Shown piece after piece: positions 36,951 through 50,473 of a stretch of DNA of 64,000 bases. The notes under the pieces are model-generated. The model made no database searches. It had not been told where the DNA came from and saw nothing but the letters and a program-made list of their open reading frames with translations. The number at the start of each line of letters is the position of its first letter. Positions within the stretch are counted from its first letter, which is position 1. A program made the position numbers and the translations under genes. This DNA is from Gymnogyps californianus. Its lineage: Eukaryota; Chordata; Aves; Accipitriformes; Cathartidae. The stretch is from contig NC_059475.1 of the NCBI RefSeq assembly GCF_018139145.2, positions 4,935,437 through 4,999,436 of the forward strand, given 5' to 3'.

Positions 36951-39200
36951 TGTTCCTCTGTTTTCTTCTTCCTTGCAAAATACTGGGAAGTACCTACAAA
37001 AAGACGCACCTGTTAGGGATTAGTTCATTTTCTTGCCTCTTGTATGGTAGCTTCTGTTAATTTCCCCCCATTGTTTACCTGTTGGTTTATAGTAGATAAA
37101 AACTTGTGCAATGGCATTTCAAGTCAAAGATGAGACAGATATTAAAAAAAAAAAATCCATGTATTTTCTCTGGCTTTACTAATTACTTTCTCACAGGTTG
37201 ATGATTTCTTGCCTAAGCTTATGTTTTTCCACTCATTTGTCTTCCATTCCACAATTTGCAGATTAGAACTTGAACACAGAGCAGGTGCATTTATTTCCAG
37301 GAGTGAATGGCCTTTATGTCATTGCTTTTGAAAAGGCTTTCCTCCAGAGCCTGGTGGGAGGAGGAAAGAAAAGATGGTGTTTGCTATTGAGAAAGCTATT
37401 TGCACATGAATTATATCCTGGTTGAGAAAAGACAACTACATCTTCTGAATTGTGAACATGGTGAAGTGTGTGTGTAGTCAAGATCTTGATGTGAATTTGT
37501 GCATCTTAAAAAAAAAAAAATGCAAGAGTGTTGGTTTACATTGCTTTGTGTTTTTTAAATACTTGTGATAGATGTATGTTGGGCTAATCCAGTCAGTTTC
37601 TGCTGTTGGGATTTTGTTGACTGTTGTTTACTGATGTTTGTCTGAGCATTACTGCTTCTGATTTGCACTTGTTGAAGGGTGGTGAAAAATAGGTGCAGAA
37701 TTTGTCTGCTGTCATCCTCCTTTCCTGTCACTGAAGAGGTAAAACATGGTGTTTTATACAGTCCTGTGGCACTTAGCAGTGCATTAGGTGTACATATATA
37801 AAAATGTTAGCAATGGCTATTACAGTAAATTTTAACTTGTCATTTCTGTATTATATAAATTAGTCAGGAGATTGACAACAAACTCAGTGCCTAAGCAACA
37901 GGCTGTTTTTAGTCCTGAAGTAACTATTGACACTAAAGCTTGTCAGATGAGAAACTACGTTGCTTTGCAATTCCCTATGCTGTTCAAATAATAGAGCATA
38001 GATGTGATTAAGTACAGTATCTGACTGACCTTTCCGGGGCTGGACTGTTGCCTTTTTATTAACAAACAAAACATTGTGTGGTAAGCAATTAGCTCTGTGG
38101 CTATCAGAGATTATGAAGAATGACTGCAGGAAGCGATGTGCTTCCTGCAACAGGAGCTTGTCTTGCTCTTAGGCTCTTAAGCTTCTATGATCAACCATGT
38201 AAATATATATTTATTTATACAAATACTTTGTGTGTGTGAGAGATACTAGAATGTTATGTAGCTCTCCCTCTTTTTTTGAAGTTTTCTGCCTCAATGCTGT
38301 TTATCTGAACAAGAGAGAAAGAAAGTCTCTTTAATGACTTCCTTTTGTGCTTTGACAGCAGATGGCAATTATGAAATGTTTAACTTTGTAAGTATGACAT
38401 CACTGATAGTACTTGTCCTAGTGCTTTCCTGGCTTGGAAACACCAGCAGCAGTATCTTCTGTATATTGACTGTGCTGTTACTGAGCATCAAAACAAAACA
38501 ATAAAAAAATCCTCTCCAGATTTCTTATGAATAATTTGGGTATTTTAATGGGGGGTGGTGTTGGTAGTTAATCAACATTCTGCTCGCTGTTTAGAAAACT
38601 GTTTCTCTGCCCTCCTTGTGCCTTTACGTGCATGAAACAGGCCAGTTCCTTCACAACACCAGCCTTTCTTATTTTTTCCATTTGGTACTGCATGTATTTT
38701 ATTTCTACCTATGTCTACTGTGTTTTCATTCAGTTTTGGTTTTGCCTTTATCTGCTTGTGTTTTTTACTTTGCCACTTGAGTCTTTGATTCGGGTGACCT
38801 GATAATGCTCATATGTTGCATGAAAAATGTAATGCCAAGGCATTGGCAGGATGGAGGAGGGCTTGAGTTTCTCTTTTGGTCCAGATTTATTGTCTTGGTG
38901 TTCCCCTTTCCAGCCTGTTGCAATCTTTTACACATGTTCTCAGCTGGTGTTTTATCTCATAAGTAAGTTCCTCCCAAAGAACTCTATTGTTCAGTTACGT
39001 TCTAAAAAGCCTCCACTTCACTGGTAAGAGCTATTCTTGATGAAGTGCACACACGTCATGTAACACACGTGCACACTAGCTATTAAGGCCTGTATACAGC
39101 CAAGCAGTGTAAAAGGCTTGTGTGAAAATGAAAATCGGCACCTGGATATTTATTATTTTGTGTTGCATTTATTTTTTGGAAGTGGATTTCATTAGTGTAC

Positions 39201-39203
<3 letters not shown>

Positions 39204-39231
<28 letters not shown>
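39204..39231. repeat. Poly-T tract (28 bp)
   Basis: This is the longest homopolymer in the window, about 1 kb upstream of exon 4. It would be the A-tail of a minus-strand retroposed sequence lying at higher coordinates, but the sequence from 39232 has no identity I recognise. Confidence 0.85.
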
Positions 39232-39235
<4 letters not shown>

Positions 39236-40223
39236 CAAACTGGCACCCATCTGTCAACTGCCATGTTAAATCGGTGTTGCCCAGTAGGGAAAAACATGAT
39301 GCTGTGGAGGTAGATGAGGGTAGGGACTAGCTGGACAACCTAACATCTGCACTTAGTTGTAGAGTTATTTCTACTATAAAAGGAGGTCTGCATTTCCTTC
39401 TTTCTATACCCAGGGCTTCATTTCAGCAGGAAAAAAAGAGAGCCTTGATTTGATGTGCTGTAAATACTCTGTGTGATCTGAGGTCCAAGAGAAGGCTTCA
39501 CTATTCACACTGTCAATGTGCTACCACCAGTTAATAGCCGTACTTTGTTAGCTCTCCTATGACTGTGACAACTGTCTGAAGGTTTTGATTGTTTGACTGT
39601 TTATGCCAGGTGTTGAGACACCTAATCTAGCCAGGAGGTTTTGTTCCCTTCTAAAGCTGAACAATTACAGCTGTAACAATAAAAGTCGGAAAATGAGTTA
39701 AGCACAATTGCATGTAGGGGAGTCCTAAAAGTAAACAGTTTTTTAAAAAGTGGATTGGCAAAGAGTAAATACAAATTTAATGATTACCTGGTGGTTTCTT
39801 ACCTTAATGGCTTTTTTTTGTTTGTTGGTAATGATATGTACAGTTCTTTATTTTTGCATTTCATACAAATCCTGCGTTCATACAAAACATTTTGGTGAAA
39901 AGAATAAGGATCATTTTCTTGTAGTTGAACCTGTTCTATGGGTAAAAAGAGGATTTCAATTTCCAGGACTATCAAATGGTGTTTTGAACGTGAGCTGTTT
40001 TTGCGTAATTGATATTGCTATTTTTGTAATGCGCTGAATGTATAGTCTTGTCTCTCTACCTCTTTTAAAAAATGAACTAGTAGCTAATCCATGCTGAGTA
40101 ACCTCTTTAGATTGTGACCTTCCATGTGCTGTTTGCTTAAAGAAATCTATGAATTAAGAAAGTGACAGAAGCAATGAATAAACCAAAAAATGGAACTGAT
40201 TCTTCTTCATGTTTTAAATACAG

Positions 40224-40394
40224 CTATTTTGAACTGGAGAGCAGTGGCCTACGGGATGAGATCAGATATCACTACAGGTTTAATGGGAAGTCAAGAACAG
40301 AGGTGTTCCCGTACCGTCTGGCAGATGGACAGTGGCATAAGATTGCCGTGTCACTTAGTGCATCCCACCTTCTGCTCCACGTGGACTGCAACAG
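40224..40394 (+). CDS. NELL1: NELL1 coding exon 4 (TSPN/LamG-like domain, middle)
   Basis: This 171-bp internal exon begins with C, completing AGC (Ser) from exon 3. It encodes YFELESSGLRDEIRYHY, then GKSRTEVFPYRLADGQWHK, then the hydrophobic strand SLSASHLLLHVDCN, and ends with AG of a split Arg codon. The pattern of aromatic/hydrophobic strands, ADGQWHK and the HVDCN cysteine is the core of the laminin G-like/TSPN fold. The acceptor AAATACAG has an interrupted pyrimidine tract (TTCTTCTTCATGTTTTAAA), the weakest acceptor of the four. The donor is a strong AG/GTAAGA at 40395. The open frame extends upstream to an ATG at 40162, but that part is intron: the family match and phase both begin at 40224. 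Confidence 0.96.
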
Positions 40395-41727
40395 GTAAGA
40401 AAATATGTTCAGTAATTTATATTTCTTTAAAAAATGCTCTCTACTTAGAGGAATAAAATTGGAAAAGGAGAATTTTTTTTTTTTTTAAATATCTAATTTA
40501 AAAAGCATGGTAAACTGCCACGGGATAAGAAAAGGAAAACAAAGCATTAAAATGAAACAATTCATTGTGATTATGAACAAATGTGGAAAAGGTTGATTGC
40601 TGACTGGGGAGTATTAAATGCATCTCTGTAGTTTAGGCACTAGCTGATGTTACGTTTGACTGTGATTGCATTTAAGTGTGATAGATTGGTATGCAGTCTG
40701 TTCTGTTGTGAACTGCTTCACTCAGCATACCTGAAAATTAGAAGAATAGATAGATGTGTCAGAGGCATTTTAATTTTATTTTATGTAATCAAGCAATGCA
40801 CTTTTTACTGATTTTTCCACCCGCTGCCCCACTTGGAGACTTCTGAGAAACTTGGAAGCTTTTTGCATGTCTAGAAATGGTGCTTTTTATTTTCTGAAGG
40901 GTATTCTGTCTGTCATTGCATTTTTTTTTTCCTTTAAAAGTTGTGAAAACTGCAAGATGGCAGATTGTCAAGATTTCAAGGAATAAAAAGCAGCAAACCT
41001 AAAATCTCTCCTCCCTAGAATCTCTCTTCCCTTGAGATCTGATCTCACAATGTATTGAAGACTTTGGCTTTTGCTAAGTTAGTGGTTGATGAGGAAACTC
41101 AGAAAACTTGAAATTGGGACCTTCAAAATAGTCTTTAGGAATGAGGAAAGCAAACCATTACTTTTGTGTCTTCTTGCACCAAAATTAATAGAAAAACATC
41201 TTTTGCCTTCAGTGAGAGGATCAGCATATGCATTTTGGAATTGTGGCACTTAAATGGATAGGGTGATGGTAGTAGATATTTTTTTCTAAAGTCTTCATTT
41301 TGTTCAGGCGGGCAGAATAAAGTTATACAAGTATTATAGAAGTATGTGGTTATTGGAACATTTGAAAAAGTTTAAATTTCGACCAAAGTAATTATGAGAT
41401 ACTGTTTTTTAGAAGAAGGCTACAACCATTTTCTGCAACTGCATTAACTACTGACAGTAAAAATCTAATCTGAAGGGAGGTTGCTTATTGAATCCTTTTA
41501 TTTGGACCCTAGAAGCAATTAAATGCTTAGAGCAGTTTTAATTTCATTGAGGCATGAAATCTACAATTTGTAAAGATTGTCTTCATTTCACTTGTCTGAT
41601 TTATTTATCTTACCATTATTTATTTATCTGTTATATTATTTCTTTGCTTACAACAGTATACTTTTTTGTTTGTTTATTGACACACTGAGTTTTGGGACAG
41701 GTTCTTCATTATCTGTTATGATTTCTC

Positions 41728-41749
41728 TTTTTTTTTTTTTTTTTTTTTT
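41728..41749. repeat. Poly-T tract (22 bp)
   Basis: This is an uninterrupted T run in intron 4. No retrocopy was recognised at its flanks. Confidence 0.85.
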
Positions 41750-44700
41750 CTTTATGAACAACAAATGTGCTTTAGGAAGACCCTTTTTAGCAGATTGTTT
41801 TGTTGGCTGCCTTCTTACACTCAATATGAAAGGAAGACAACACAAAACGCCTGCCTGGTGCAGAAGTCTATCCAGGGACAAGAGAGCTGCACAGAGTCAT
41901 GGTTGTGACCTGATTTTCTTTACAGCAACAGGCAGCAATAGATAAATACAACTACGGAATGAGCTGTGCTGTCATATGAGGTGATAAATGTGTATAGCCG
42001 TCTCTGTCAGATAGCCCTAAACAGGGCTGATCCATCTAAGAGTGTCCCTTACGGTGGTACATCTCAAGGTTGCTCCCAGCATAAATCCATACCTAAATGC
42101 CTCTATTTGGCTGTGTATATGTGGCATTTTTTGACAACTCCTGTGGAAAAGTAATGGGAATAGTTCTGAAAGCATGACTTGAGGGCAGATCACAGTAGAA
42201 GTTTAAATGAGGAAAAAAAAAAAAAAGAAAAAAGAAAGTCTTTAAGTTCCTGACTCAGCTGTAGCATCTCTGTTCAGTTAATTAGAGAATTTTGTGAATG
42301 ATGGTGTTATAGTTTCCTTTATTATATATTAACCTCCTACATCTTTGCACTCGGAAGAGGAGTCAACATCTTGTTCATCTTTGCACTAGCATTTCCTGAT
42401 GACGCTACACTAAATGTCAAAAGATGTGAAAATGAAGAGCAAGCCAATGAGGGGTACTTCTGAGCACTACTGACAATCCTAAGCCTTCCTCATGTTAGTG
42501 TTAGGAAAGCTGCAGCTGAAAGTATGCACAGAATCCAGTGTTAAGAGCTGTAGACTTTACATGTAAATGTCACCATTTTAGGCTAGTGTGGTGTCAGTGG
42601 CTCTCCGCAGAGTTCAGGATGCCTAATGAGAAGCGATGCTTCTGCAGACTTAATTGAACAAGTAAGTCACAGGGAAGAGAATATGACTGCAGTCAATAGA
42701 TTCACCTGTCCCATCTCCTGCAGAGATTCGGTGTCATCAGAACAAGAATTTAGCTTGAAGTGTATCTATCTAGTTAAAGAAGTTCTGTGCTTTTTACTTA
42801 CTGTTCTTTCCCCTGTAAAAAATAAAAACAAAGCAAAAAGGAAAAAAATGGACCAACAGAATTAATCCCTTGGATTCCTACTGAATTTCTTTAAGGGGGT
42901 TGCAACATTGCTTCCTTACAGATATGCATGAATTTGTATAAATGCATTACTCCTTTTGTTTAGGGCTATGGTAATATGTTACACATTTGGGAGGCTATTC
43001 TGAGCGATTTGTGAATGCAGTGTTACTAAAGTTAACCTGTATCTGAGAGTGCATTGGAAGTGTATGCATTGGGAAAAATATCCAGCCACAACCTAATTTT
43101 GCTACAGGATTTGTATTGATTCCCAAAGCTACTCTCTGGCCTCCAAAAACTGCAGTAGATCAGAAAGCATTGGAGATGAAACTTCTAATTTGTAAACAGA
43201 TAGTCGAATCTACTTTTATTCTTCCCAGCCTCATCACCCACATTACTCTGATTCATAAAATTGCTTTAACATTTGGTACTTGATTGTCTTTGAATTCAGT
43301 TCAAAGTTGACTTTGTTTTTCAGACCTGGATAGGTTAGGGAAAAGTACCTGAGAACTAGTAAAACCCTTTAATGCTTTTAAGAGTCATCTTTAAAACAGT
43401 GTAATTGCCTCTGTTCTAATGAGATGTAATGTGGTGGGGGAGGCATACGTATCAAAGGAGGTATATTTGCCCAAGTACATGTCCTTTTGAAATCAGCTCC
43501 TGCTGCATCTTACTTGCTCCTTTTGGTGCTCCTTCAAGAACAAGGAGTGAGAATTGTAGCTGACTTTGATGCTAGAGCTTGGAGCTGCTGACACAGGAAG
43601 GTACATTAGAGTCCAGACTGAAAACCTGTTGAATGTCACTGGACTCTTCTCACTGACTTGGAGAGCCTTTGTGCTGGGCCTAGGCAGTAACCTCTAGCCA
43701 AGGACACATCTCGGACAACTGGCATAATAAGCAGCGGGTATACTTGCTAACATGCTTTTAACATTCTAGTAAGGTTCTGAAAGCTTAGAAAAATGAAGAC
43801 TAAATTAATTATGAATGTAGAACTGATGCACAAGTAAAACCTGTGCTGAAAGTAACATGGAAATTAAGTATGCTGCTCTTAATTTCGTTGTATCTCCAAT
43901 GCTGAGTCCACTAGTGGCGAACAAATCTTGTTTCAAAATGTTGGTTATGTGTAGGATCTGTGCTCCCTTACTCTAGGGAAAAAGGGGTTGTCAGGGGCTT
44001 TCTGATGAGTGTTTAAGTTGAGCTAGAGCAACTGTGTCATTGTCAGAGGGTCCTTAAATAACCGATGGCACTAAAGTGTTAATGTATAATGAAATAAACT
44101 CTGCCATGCACCTTCCCAGGTTTGGCCTCTCAGGGGAGCAGAGGTAAAGGATCCTGCTGTTCATACCTGCATCGTCAGGAGATTTGCAGCCCCAGGAGAC
44201 TGTCATAGTCCTACAAGAGCTGGTGTTTGTCTTCTCTTCACTGGGAATTAGTTTCCACTGTAGAGTCTGTAATGTTGCCCGTGGTACCTGACTGTCCACT
44301 GCAATGCCTGCCCCCTACAACAGTAATACAGAAAAACGTTACATTTAACACTGTTAAGAGTGAGGGAATAGCACAGAGCCTACAATTTAAGAGGTGGTAG
44401 GTACTGTATCAAAATGTATTTATTGACAATTTATTTAAGAATTATAAATTCCAGATTGTTCTCAGAGTTTCTAATTAACCTGGGGAGGTAAGCTTGAAAG
44501 GTGCTTGCTTTATATTTTTATTGTTTTATTTCTCATGAACCATATTGCTACAAAGGTACTCACCTGTTCAGACAGTATCAGTATTCCTTTACTTGAACTC
44601 TGTCTGCAGGTGTAAAAGGGAGAAAGGCACTTTGCTGCAAAAATTAATGCTTTCCAGTGAAAATATGTGCTGCAGTGCCTTTTACTATGAATACGGCCTG

Positions 44701-45495
44701 TGGTTTTGATGGATACTCTTAGCTGTTTGATGGAGGGGGCTGGTAAGAGCATAAGAGAATAGATTATAAAACTGGAGCAGGCTAGGAAGTAGTCTCCAAC
44801 TGAAAAAACATGTTGTCTGCTTCTTTTATGTTTCTGCTGATAGAACAGCACATTAGGGAATAAAAAATACATGAGCAGTGAGAACTTTTTAATTGGAAAA
44901 ATAAATAAATTAAAGCAACGTAATCCAAATATGGGAATCCAAGACCTCTGAGTTCTGATAAATAAGATATTCTGGCTGCCAACCTGAGGTTTTCAACTTA
45001 TCTAAACAAGGTCCTATGACTTTAAATAAAATGTAATAAATTTAAAGGTTAAGGGATGTATTTAAAAGAGGGACTCACTGCTTTACTTACTGTAAAACAC
45101 TTTCTCTAGAGAGAGATGATGGCATGGTGGCAGTGTTATGGAGCTAGGTAATTTAATTTCAACATTTGAAAATGATTTTGTGACCCAGATTGCTTCTCTG
45201 CTCTTTATGCTGTAGCAGAGGCTGTCAGAGAAATGGTTACTGGGTAGAGTGCTATAATTGTGCATTACAGGTGCACCCAACTTCAGATCTGTGGTATTGT
45301 GGATTGGAAGTTAATTTTCACCTACCGATTGTCCCGTTTGTTTGACAGAAAGGCTATAAACTTTTTAGCATAAGAGAGATCTCCAGCTGGCATATCACGT
45401 CAGCTGCTGTCAGGCCTGTGTCATGACAGTTATTGCAGTTAAGCTGCAAGGAAAAGTTCAGGATGCATTCAGCATTACTTGAGAAAAGTGTTTTG

Positions 45496-45511
45496 TTTTT
45501 TTTTTTTTTTT
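45496..45511. repeat. Poly-T tract (16 bp)
   Basis: This is an uninterrupted T run in intron 4. Confidence 0.8.
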
Positions 45512-48205
45512 AAAGAAGTTTTTTAGTAGCTGGGGTTTTTCATTGAAAGGCTAACACATCAGCAGAATGGTAGTATGGGTGTGACTGAAGACTGAATGAT
45601 GATATGTCTTAACCCAATCCCTAATTATGATGAAAATTTATTTTTTCATCCTAGAAAAATCAGTTGAATTTTTTTTGTGTACTGCATTGATAGAATTGGG
45701 AGAAGGCCATCAATATTTATGAAAGTGCTGAAAAAGTACTATAGAAAACACATGGTAACAATCCGTACCTGTGCCTGCCTGTCTTAGATCCTTTGACCAC
45801 CCCTAGAAGGCAGCAACCACTTATAGTCGGTACAAGTACCCGGGGCGCTGTGCTGCAGCAGAGAGGCCTCACATAGCTCCTGCTCAGAGTGAAGCCTGCA
45901 TCTGCTTTGGTTTCTTTCAGGACCTGATCCAGGTCCTGCTGATGTCAGCTACTGAAGAGTAGAAGTCAGCCTCTGGGGCTTCGGTTAAGGGTCTTGAATA
46001 AGAGTTTGTGACAGTCACCTGAGCTTTAGGGATGTGTGGAGCCAGAGTTTGGTAGCTGCAAAGCCCAACTACTGCTGAATATAGACTTAACAGTGTTTTT
46101 TCTTTTTTTCTAATTTAGAACTGGGGGCTTGCAGTGCTTTCTGGTGAATTGAAAATGCTGATAGACAGGTTGATGACTTCAACAGGGCAGGAATAATGTG
46201 TTATGCTTTGCCATTGGCATTTTGCATTCATTGTATTTGTATGCTATGGGTGTGTCAGAGAGAGAGGATGGATAATGGTAGAGGAAATAATCTTAAATCA
46301 AGCCCGGCAAGCCTCAAATGATTTAGTCATTTCCTAAAGTGTGTGAATAGGTGTATTATCCCATTCTCAAATATTTTTTAGATTGGTCCAATATACATTT
46401 AGACTTTTTTTTTAATGTCAAAGCAATAAACCCTTAAATTGGGGTGATTACTTTCAAGAGCAGTCTCTGAAAATTGAGCCTGCATAGTTTGAAATGTATC
46501 CAGATATTTGTTTCTGTGGAATTTTTTCAGGGGAAATCTCCTGTTACTTGGTTCTATTTTCTTTTCATTTGTTGGAGTGCTGATGGGGGTCATATGGACA
46601 GAGAAGCGATCATGGTAATTTGAGAATCAACCAGATAGAGCAAATGTTTTGAGTTTTTTCCTTTCAGATTATAAAAACAATTATCTTGCTCCAGCCAGGC
46701 AGATTAACTGAGATCCAAAACATAAATGAACTCTTCCGTTTGAAGTGGTTAGCAAAACTCTGGAGTTTAGAACTGGAAGTCACATAGGGTAATACTGGAG
46801 CTGAATTGAAAAATGGTAGTATAATTTTAGTTAAATACTTTTATAAAAGCATTGGACCTTTGCCAAAGAGCAGATGAGAACCCCTCTGAACTATTCAGAA
46901 GCTGACTTAAGATCTGACTCTCCATATAGCAAATAGTACAGAGTCTTTCCAAATGATCTGAAACCTCCAGAGTGCTGTGGGGTGTGAGAGGGCGACTGAG
47001 CAAACAGGACTGAGACTGCTGAAGTCTGTGAAACCAGCCCGGAGTTTTATGAAGTGGTTTAGGACTTGGGGAGTCTTTCTTTGACAACTTAGAACAGCAA
47101 TAATTCCCAAAAGGTAATTCTTTTTAGAAATCCAGTCTTGACAAAATCCTCAAGTTGACTGCAGGGAGGTGGAGACTGCTTGACTGCATTTATTACTACC
47201 CAAAACCTGACAGTCCGCATCATTGCACCACTTGGTGACAGAGTACACTGACAACACTCTTAATGGCAGACAGTGGTGCAGGAGCAGTCCCATTTGTTCC
47301 TTGGGTGTGGGGAGCTGGGGGCATGTGGGGTGCTCAGAGGTGGAAGGTGTCAAGGCTTGGGAATGCTGTGAGTGTGGCTGTCATGGCTCTGGGGTGTTAG
47401 GCGGTGGCACGGATCTTGCTGAGTAGCGGTGTAGTGTCCTCTCTCGCTTTACGTGTCATGCAGAGCCACTTGGCATATTTGCAGACTTCCCTGTGTGTGG
47501 GAGAGCTCTATCCAGGCTTCCATTATGTTTGGATGGTCCTGCAGCGTGGAAGGGGTCAAGTGGGCTCAGTACTGAGTGTGGGGACAACTGAGTTTCTGGT
47601 TCTGTGCCATGGGTGAGAGCTGCTTTGCAAATGTGCTAATTGAGAGAATGGCAAAGGCAATCCAGTCTCATGCTTCAGAAGGTGAGGTATTTCTGGGAGT
47701 CGCGGAAGTACTCTGTTTCTACACAGATAAGTGTTTAGTGAGCTGGTTGGTGTGTTTTTTTGGTTTTGGTGGGTTTTTTTAAATTTGTTTTTTTAAAAAA
47801 ATCAGATATTGGCCACTGCTTCTAGTTTAAATATTTTAATAATATGAAGAACCATTGTTGTGATCTGTATTACCAATGTAATGGTACATCGAAGGTGCGA
47901 TAAGATGAAAGATGATAGTTTGATCCTCAGCATAGGAGTAAGGTAACATGCAGTTTCCAGTCCTATAAGTTGTTTTCATAACTGAGACCAGTCAGTAATG
48001 AAAGAATCAGTGGAAGCTGCATTACTTAATTGAGCTGCAATTTTAGTGACATTCCCTTCAGCATGTCAAAAGTGAAAACAAATAAGTAGCATTGTGTCAA
48101 CTAATGCAACTAGAAGGACTTCCTCAGCCCTAGCTGAATCTTTCTGTGTCACGCCAGCCACTTACCTTAAACTCGACTGAAAGATGTGCCGTGCGGGATC
48201 CCTGG

Positions 48206-48274
48206 GGTGAAATCCTGGCCGCAGTGAAGTCTGCAGTGAAAACTCATTGACTTCAGCTGAGCCATGCTTTCACC
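48206..48274. repeat. Fossil foldback repeat, copy 2
   Basis: The ends GGTGAAATCCTGGC (48206-48219) and GCCATGCTTTCACC (48261-48274) are inverted copies matching at 12 of 14 positions. An inner pair, CAGTGAAGTC (48222-48231) and GACTTCAGCTG (48249-48259), is also inverted. The whole 69-bp unit can fold on itself. Copy 1 at about 900-966 shares the CATTGACTTCAG core and the CAGGATTTCA arm. This is typical of an ancient non-autonomous foldback element; the family is not named from sequence alone. Confidence 0.65.
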
Positions 48275-50473
48275 TCCTGAGCGTGTCAGATGTTGTGAGA
48301 AATGAGCTCCAAACCCGAGTGCTGTCCCTGGAGAGTGCTTTTCTGTCTGTCTGCCTGGCAGTTTCCATCAAAACTTAATTTTAGAACCAATGTAATGGCT
48401 TGTTCTATGTTTACTGTATGTTTCATACACCTCCTCAGTCATGGCCAATTAGTTATGATGGAGAGAGTGCAATGTTATCTTTCAAACCACCGAGGCTAAA
48501 ACGGGCAGTTGAAAAATACCATGGGAAAATGGAGCTGTGGGTTATCCAATGAACCTGCAGTGAGAACTGAGGAACATGGAATAAGTCGGCCCTCTGTGGG
48601 GTTACAGAGACAGCGGCTAACGGGGAGGAGTGGCAGCTCCGGGGAGAGCCGAGTGCCATTGCGCAGTGCTGAGACAACACTAATGGGAGGGCTCTGGTGG
48701 GAGTGTGGCAGCAAAGGCAGGGTGTTAACAAGCAAAGCCTGTGGTCCTCAGCCTGCAGTTACCTTCAGTCACGAAAGGAAATTGGCTCTGGAATATGGAT
48801 GAGATTATTTTATGATTATACACAAATCATTTAGTGATGACATGAACCCCTTGATGAGATGATCCTGTGACAAGATACGCTGTAAAGCAATTAACTTCTC
48901 AGCAGATGATTTTTTGGAGGGGGGAAATAAGCTGTTTAGTAGAAAGGTTGCTTGTGGCTGGCTTCCTTTTAAATTTATTTTTTGTAGCAGTGCAGAAAGG
49001 AGTTGGAATCAAAAGCCTGATTCTTCTTGCAGTTGCACCTGTCTTACTGTACAAAGTAAAGCGACTTTGGGGTTGAGAGTAGCATGGGAGAAAAGAGGAA
49101 GGCTGCATATATTTTGTGAAAAAGGTCTGTTTCTAAGCTGTAAGCTTACTGTGCTTCAGGTTCTGCTGTAATAGCCAGTTGCGAAGACTCATGTGCTACA
49201 GATCTTGGGCCAAGGATCGGCACGTCCCTGTATAATGCAGGTAGATGGAATAGAAGCAAAGTTTCAGCACTGCCAGTTCTCACTCAACAAACGTCTTCTG
49301 ACAAACACCAACAGTAATCTTAGGTTGGTTTTTTTTTTTTCCCCCACCCCATGAGAAAATGGAGGTGACATAAGCCATGTAACCATGGTTTTACCTCTTT
49401 GTTCTGGTAGAATTTTATTTTGGGGTTAATTTTGCTGCAAGACTTGAAGTACCAGTGCTGCTTTGTGCCATTGTTATGATGCACGTTTTTACCCTCTTGC
49501 CTTCTGATGTAAGACAGGCTTAATTGTTTACTACTTGTTTCATAGATACTTTAATATAGTTTTTTTAAATCTCATATCCATCTCGCTCTAAGGGCTTCTT
49601 GTTTAATTAGTGGGAGAAGAGCTTGTCTTCTTTTTATATCTTGGAAGAACCCATTGAATTAATTTCTCCCTCTTATTTCCAGAATCTGTTTTTAATTGTT
49701 CAGCCTTGGTTTACTGATATTTGGCATCTGAGATGTACTCTGAACATTTGGTGCATCTGAGATGGGCTTTTGGTATGATGTTTGGTATGGTAACAAATGA
49801 GCGTGCTGTGCTTCTAGCTTTCTTGTTAAAAGTTTGCTTTATTCAGTATTCTGGCTTAGAATCTGATTCGAAGTTTGCTGAGGTTAAAGGGTGTCTTTTA
49901 GTGACCCTGTGAGTTTTAGTGTTGTCTTCATTTATAAGTGGATTTGTCTCCTTGTCTGTAGTGGATACCTGTGTGCATCATAACCCTACTGCTACATGTT
50001 TTATGCTCTGGTACTCGGATAGCGATAGTTGCTCACAAGTGGTAAAAAGATGCCAAAATACCTTTGGTGAGTCAGATATTTATTTGAAAAGTGATATTTG
50101 AGCTATGCGGCTCTCAACTCTGTATTGAGATGTTTAAAGATAAGTACCTAAATTCACATTAATTTGTAAGAGTTGTGGACGTTGATTTTTATAAGAAAGG
50201 TCCGTGTATGTAGATGACATCTCCCTCAGCACTTAAGAGGAGGCATTCTTTTGACCCAAATACCACCTTAAGCACTGCTGTAGCCAAGCATATGGTAAAA
50301 GTTGGCATCTTCACCAGAAACAGTGACAAGTACATTCCTTTTGTGCTTCTGCTACCTGTAGATTATGTGCAAGTTTTATGGGCAATGCCAGGACCATGAA
50401 CCACATGCCATTTACCTCAGATTTACCAGGTCAAAATGGACTTTCAGGAACACTATCAAAACAAAAACGTTGC

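Larger units (their letters stand above)
25222..40223 (+). other. NELL1: NELL1 intron 3 (about 15.0 kb)
   Basis: The intron starts GTAAGA and ends TTTTAAATACAG. It holds a 10-bp hairpin (25854-25876), a coding-like unidentified patch (28643-29040), a long alternating purine-pyrimidine tract (27917-27953), a (TTTG)n stretch near 33006-33036, the RTE-like LINE remnant (34306-35450), the L2/CR1-like LINE remnant (36631-36950) and a 28-bp poly-T (39204-39231). No solo LTR is present. In 25900-27900, 29180-34250 and 37000-39200 I see only simple repeats and unsupported short frames. Confidence 0.9.

Noticed and set aside
39204..39300. 28-bp poly-T as the tail of a processed pseudogene on the minus strand
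   Set aside because: The adjoining sequence has no recognisable gene and no flanking duplication was seen.
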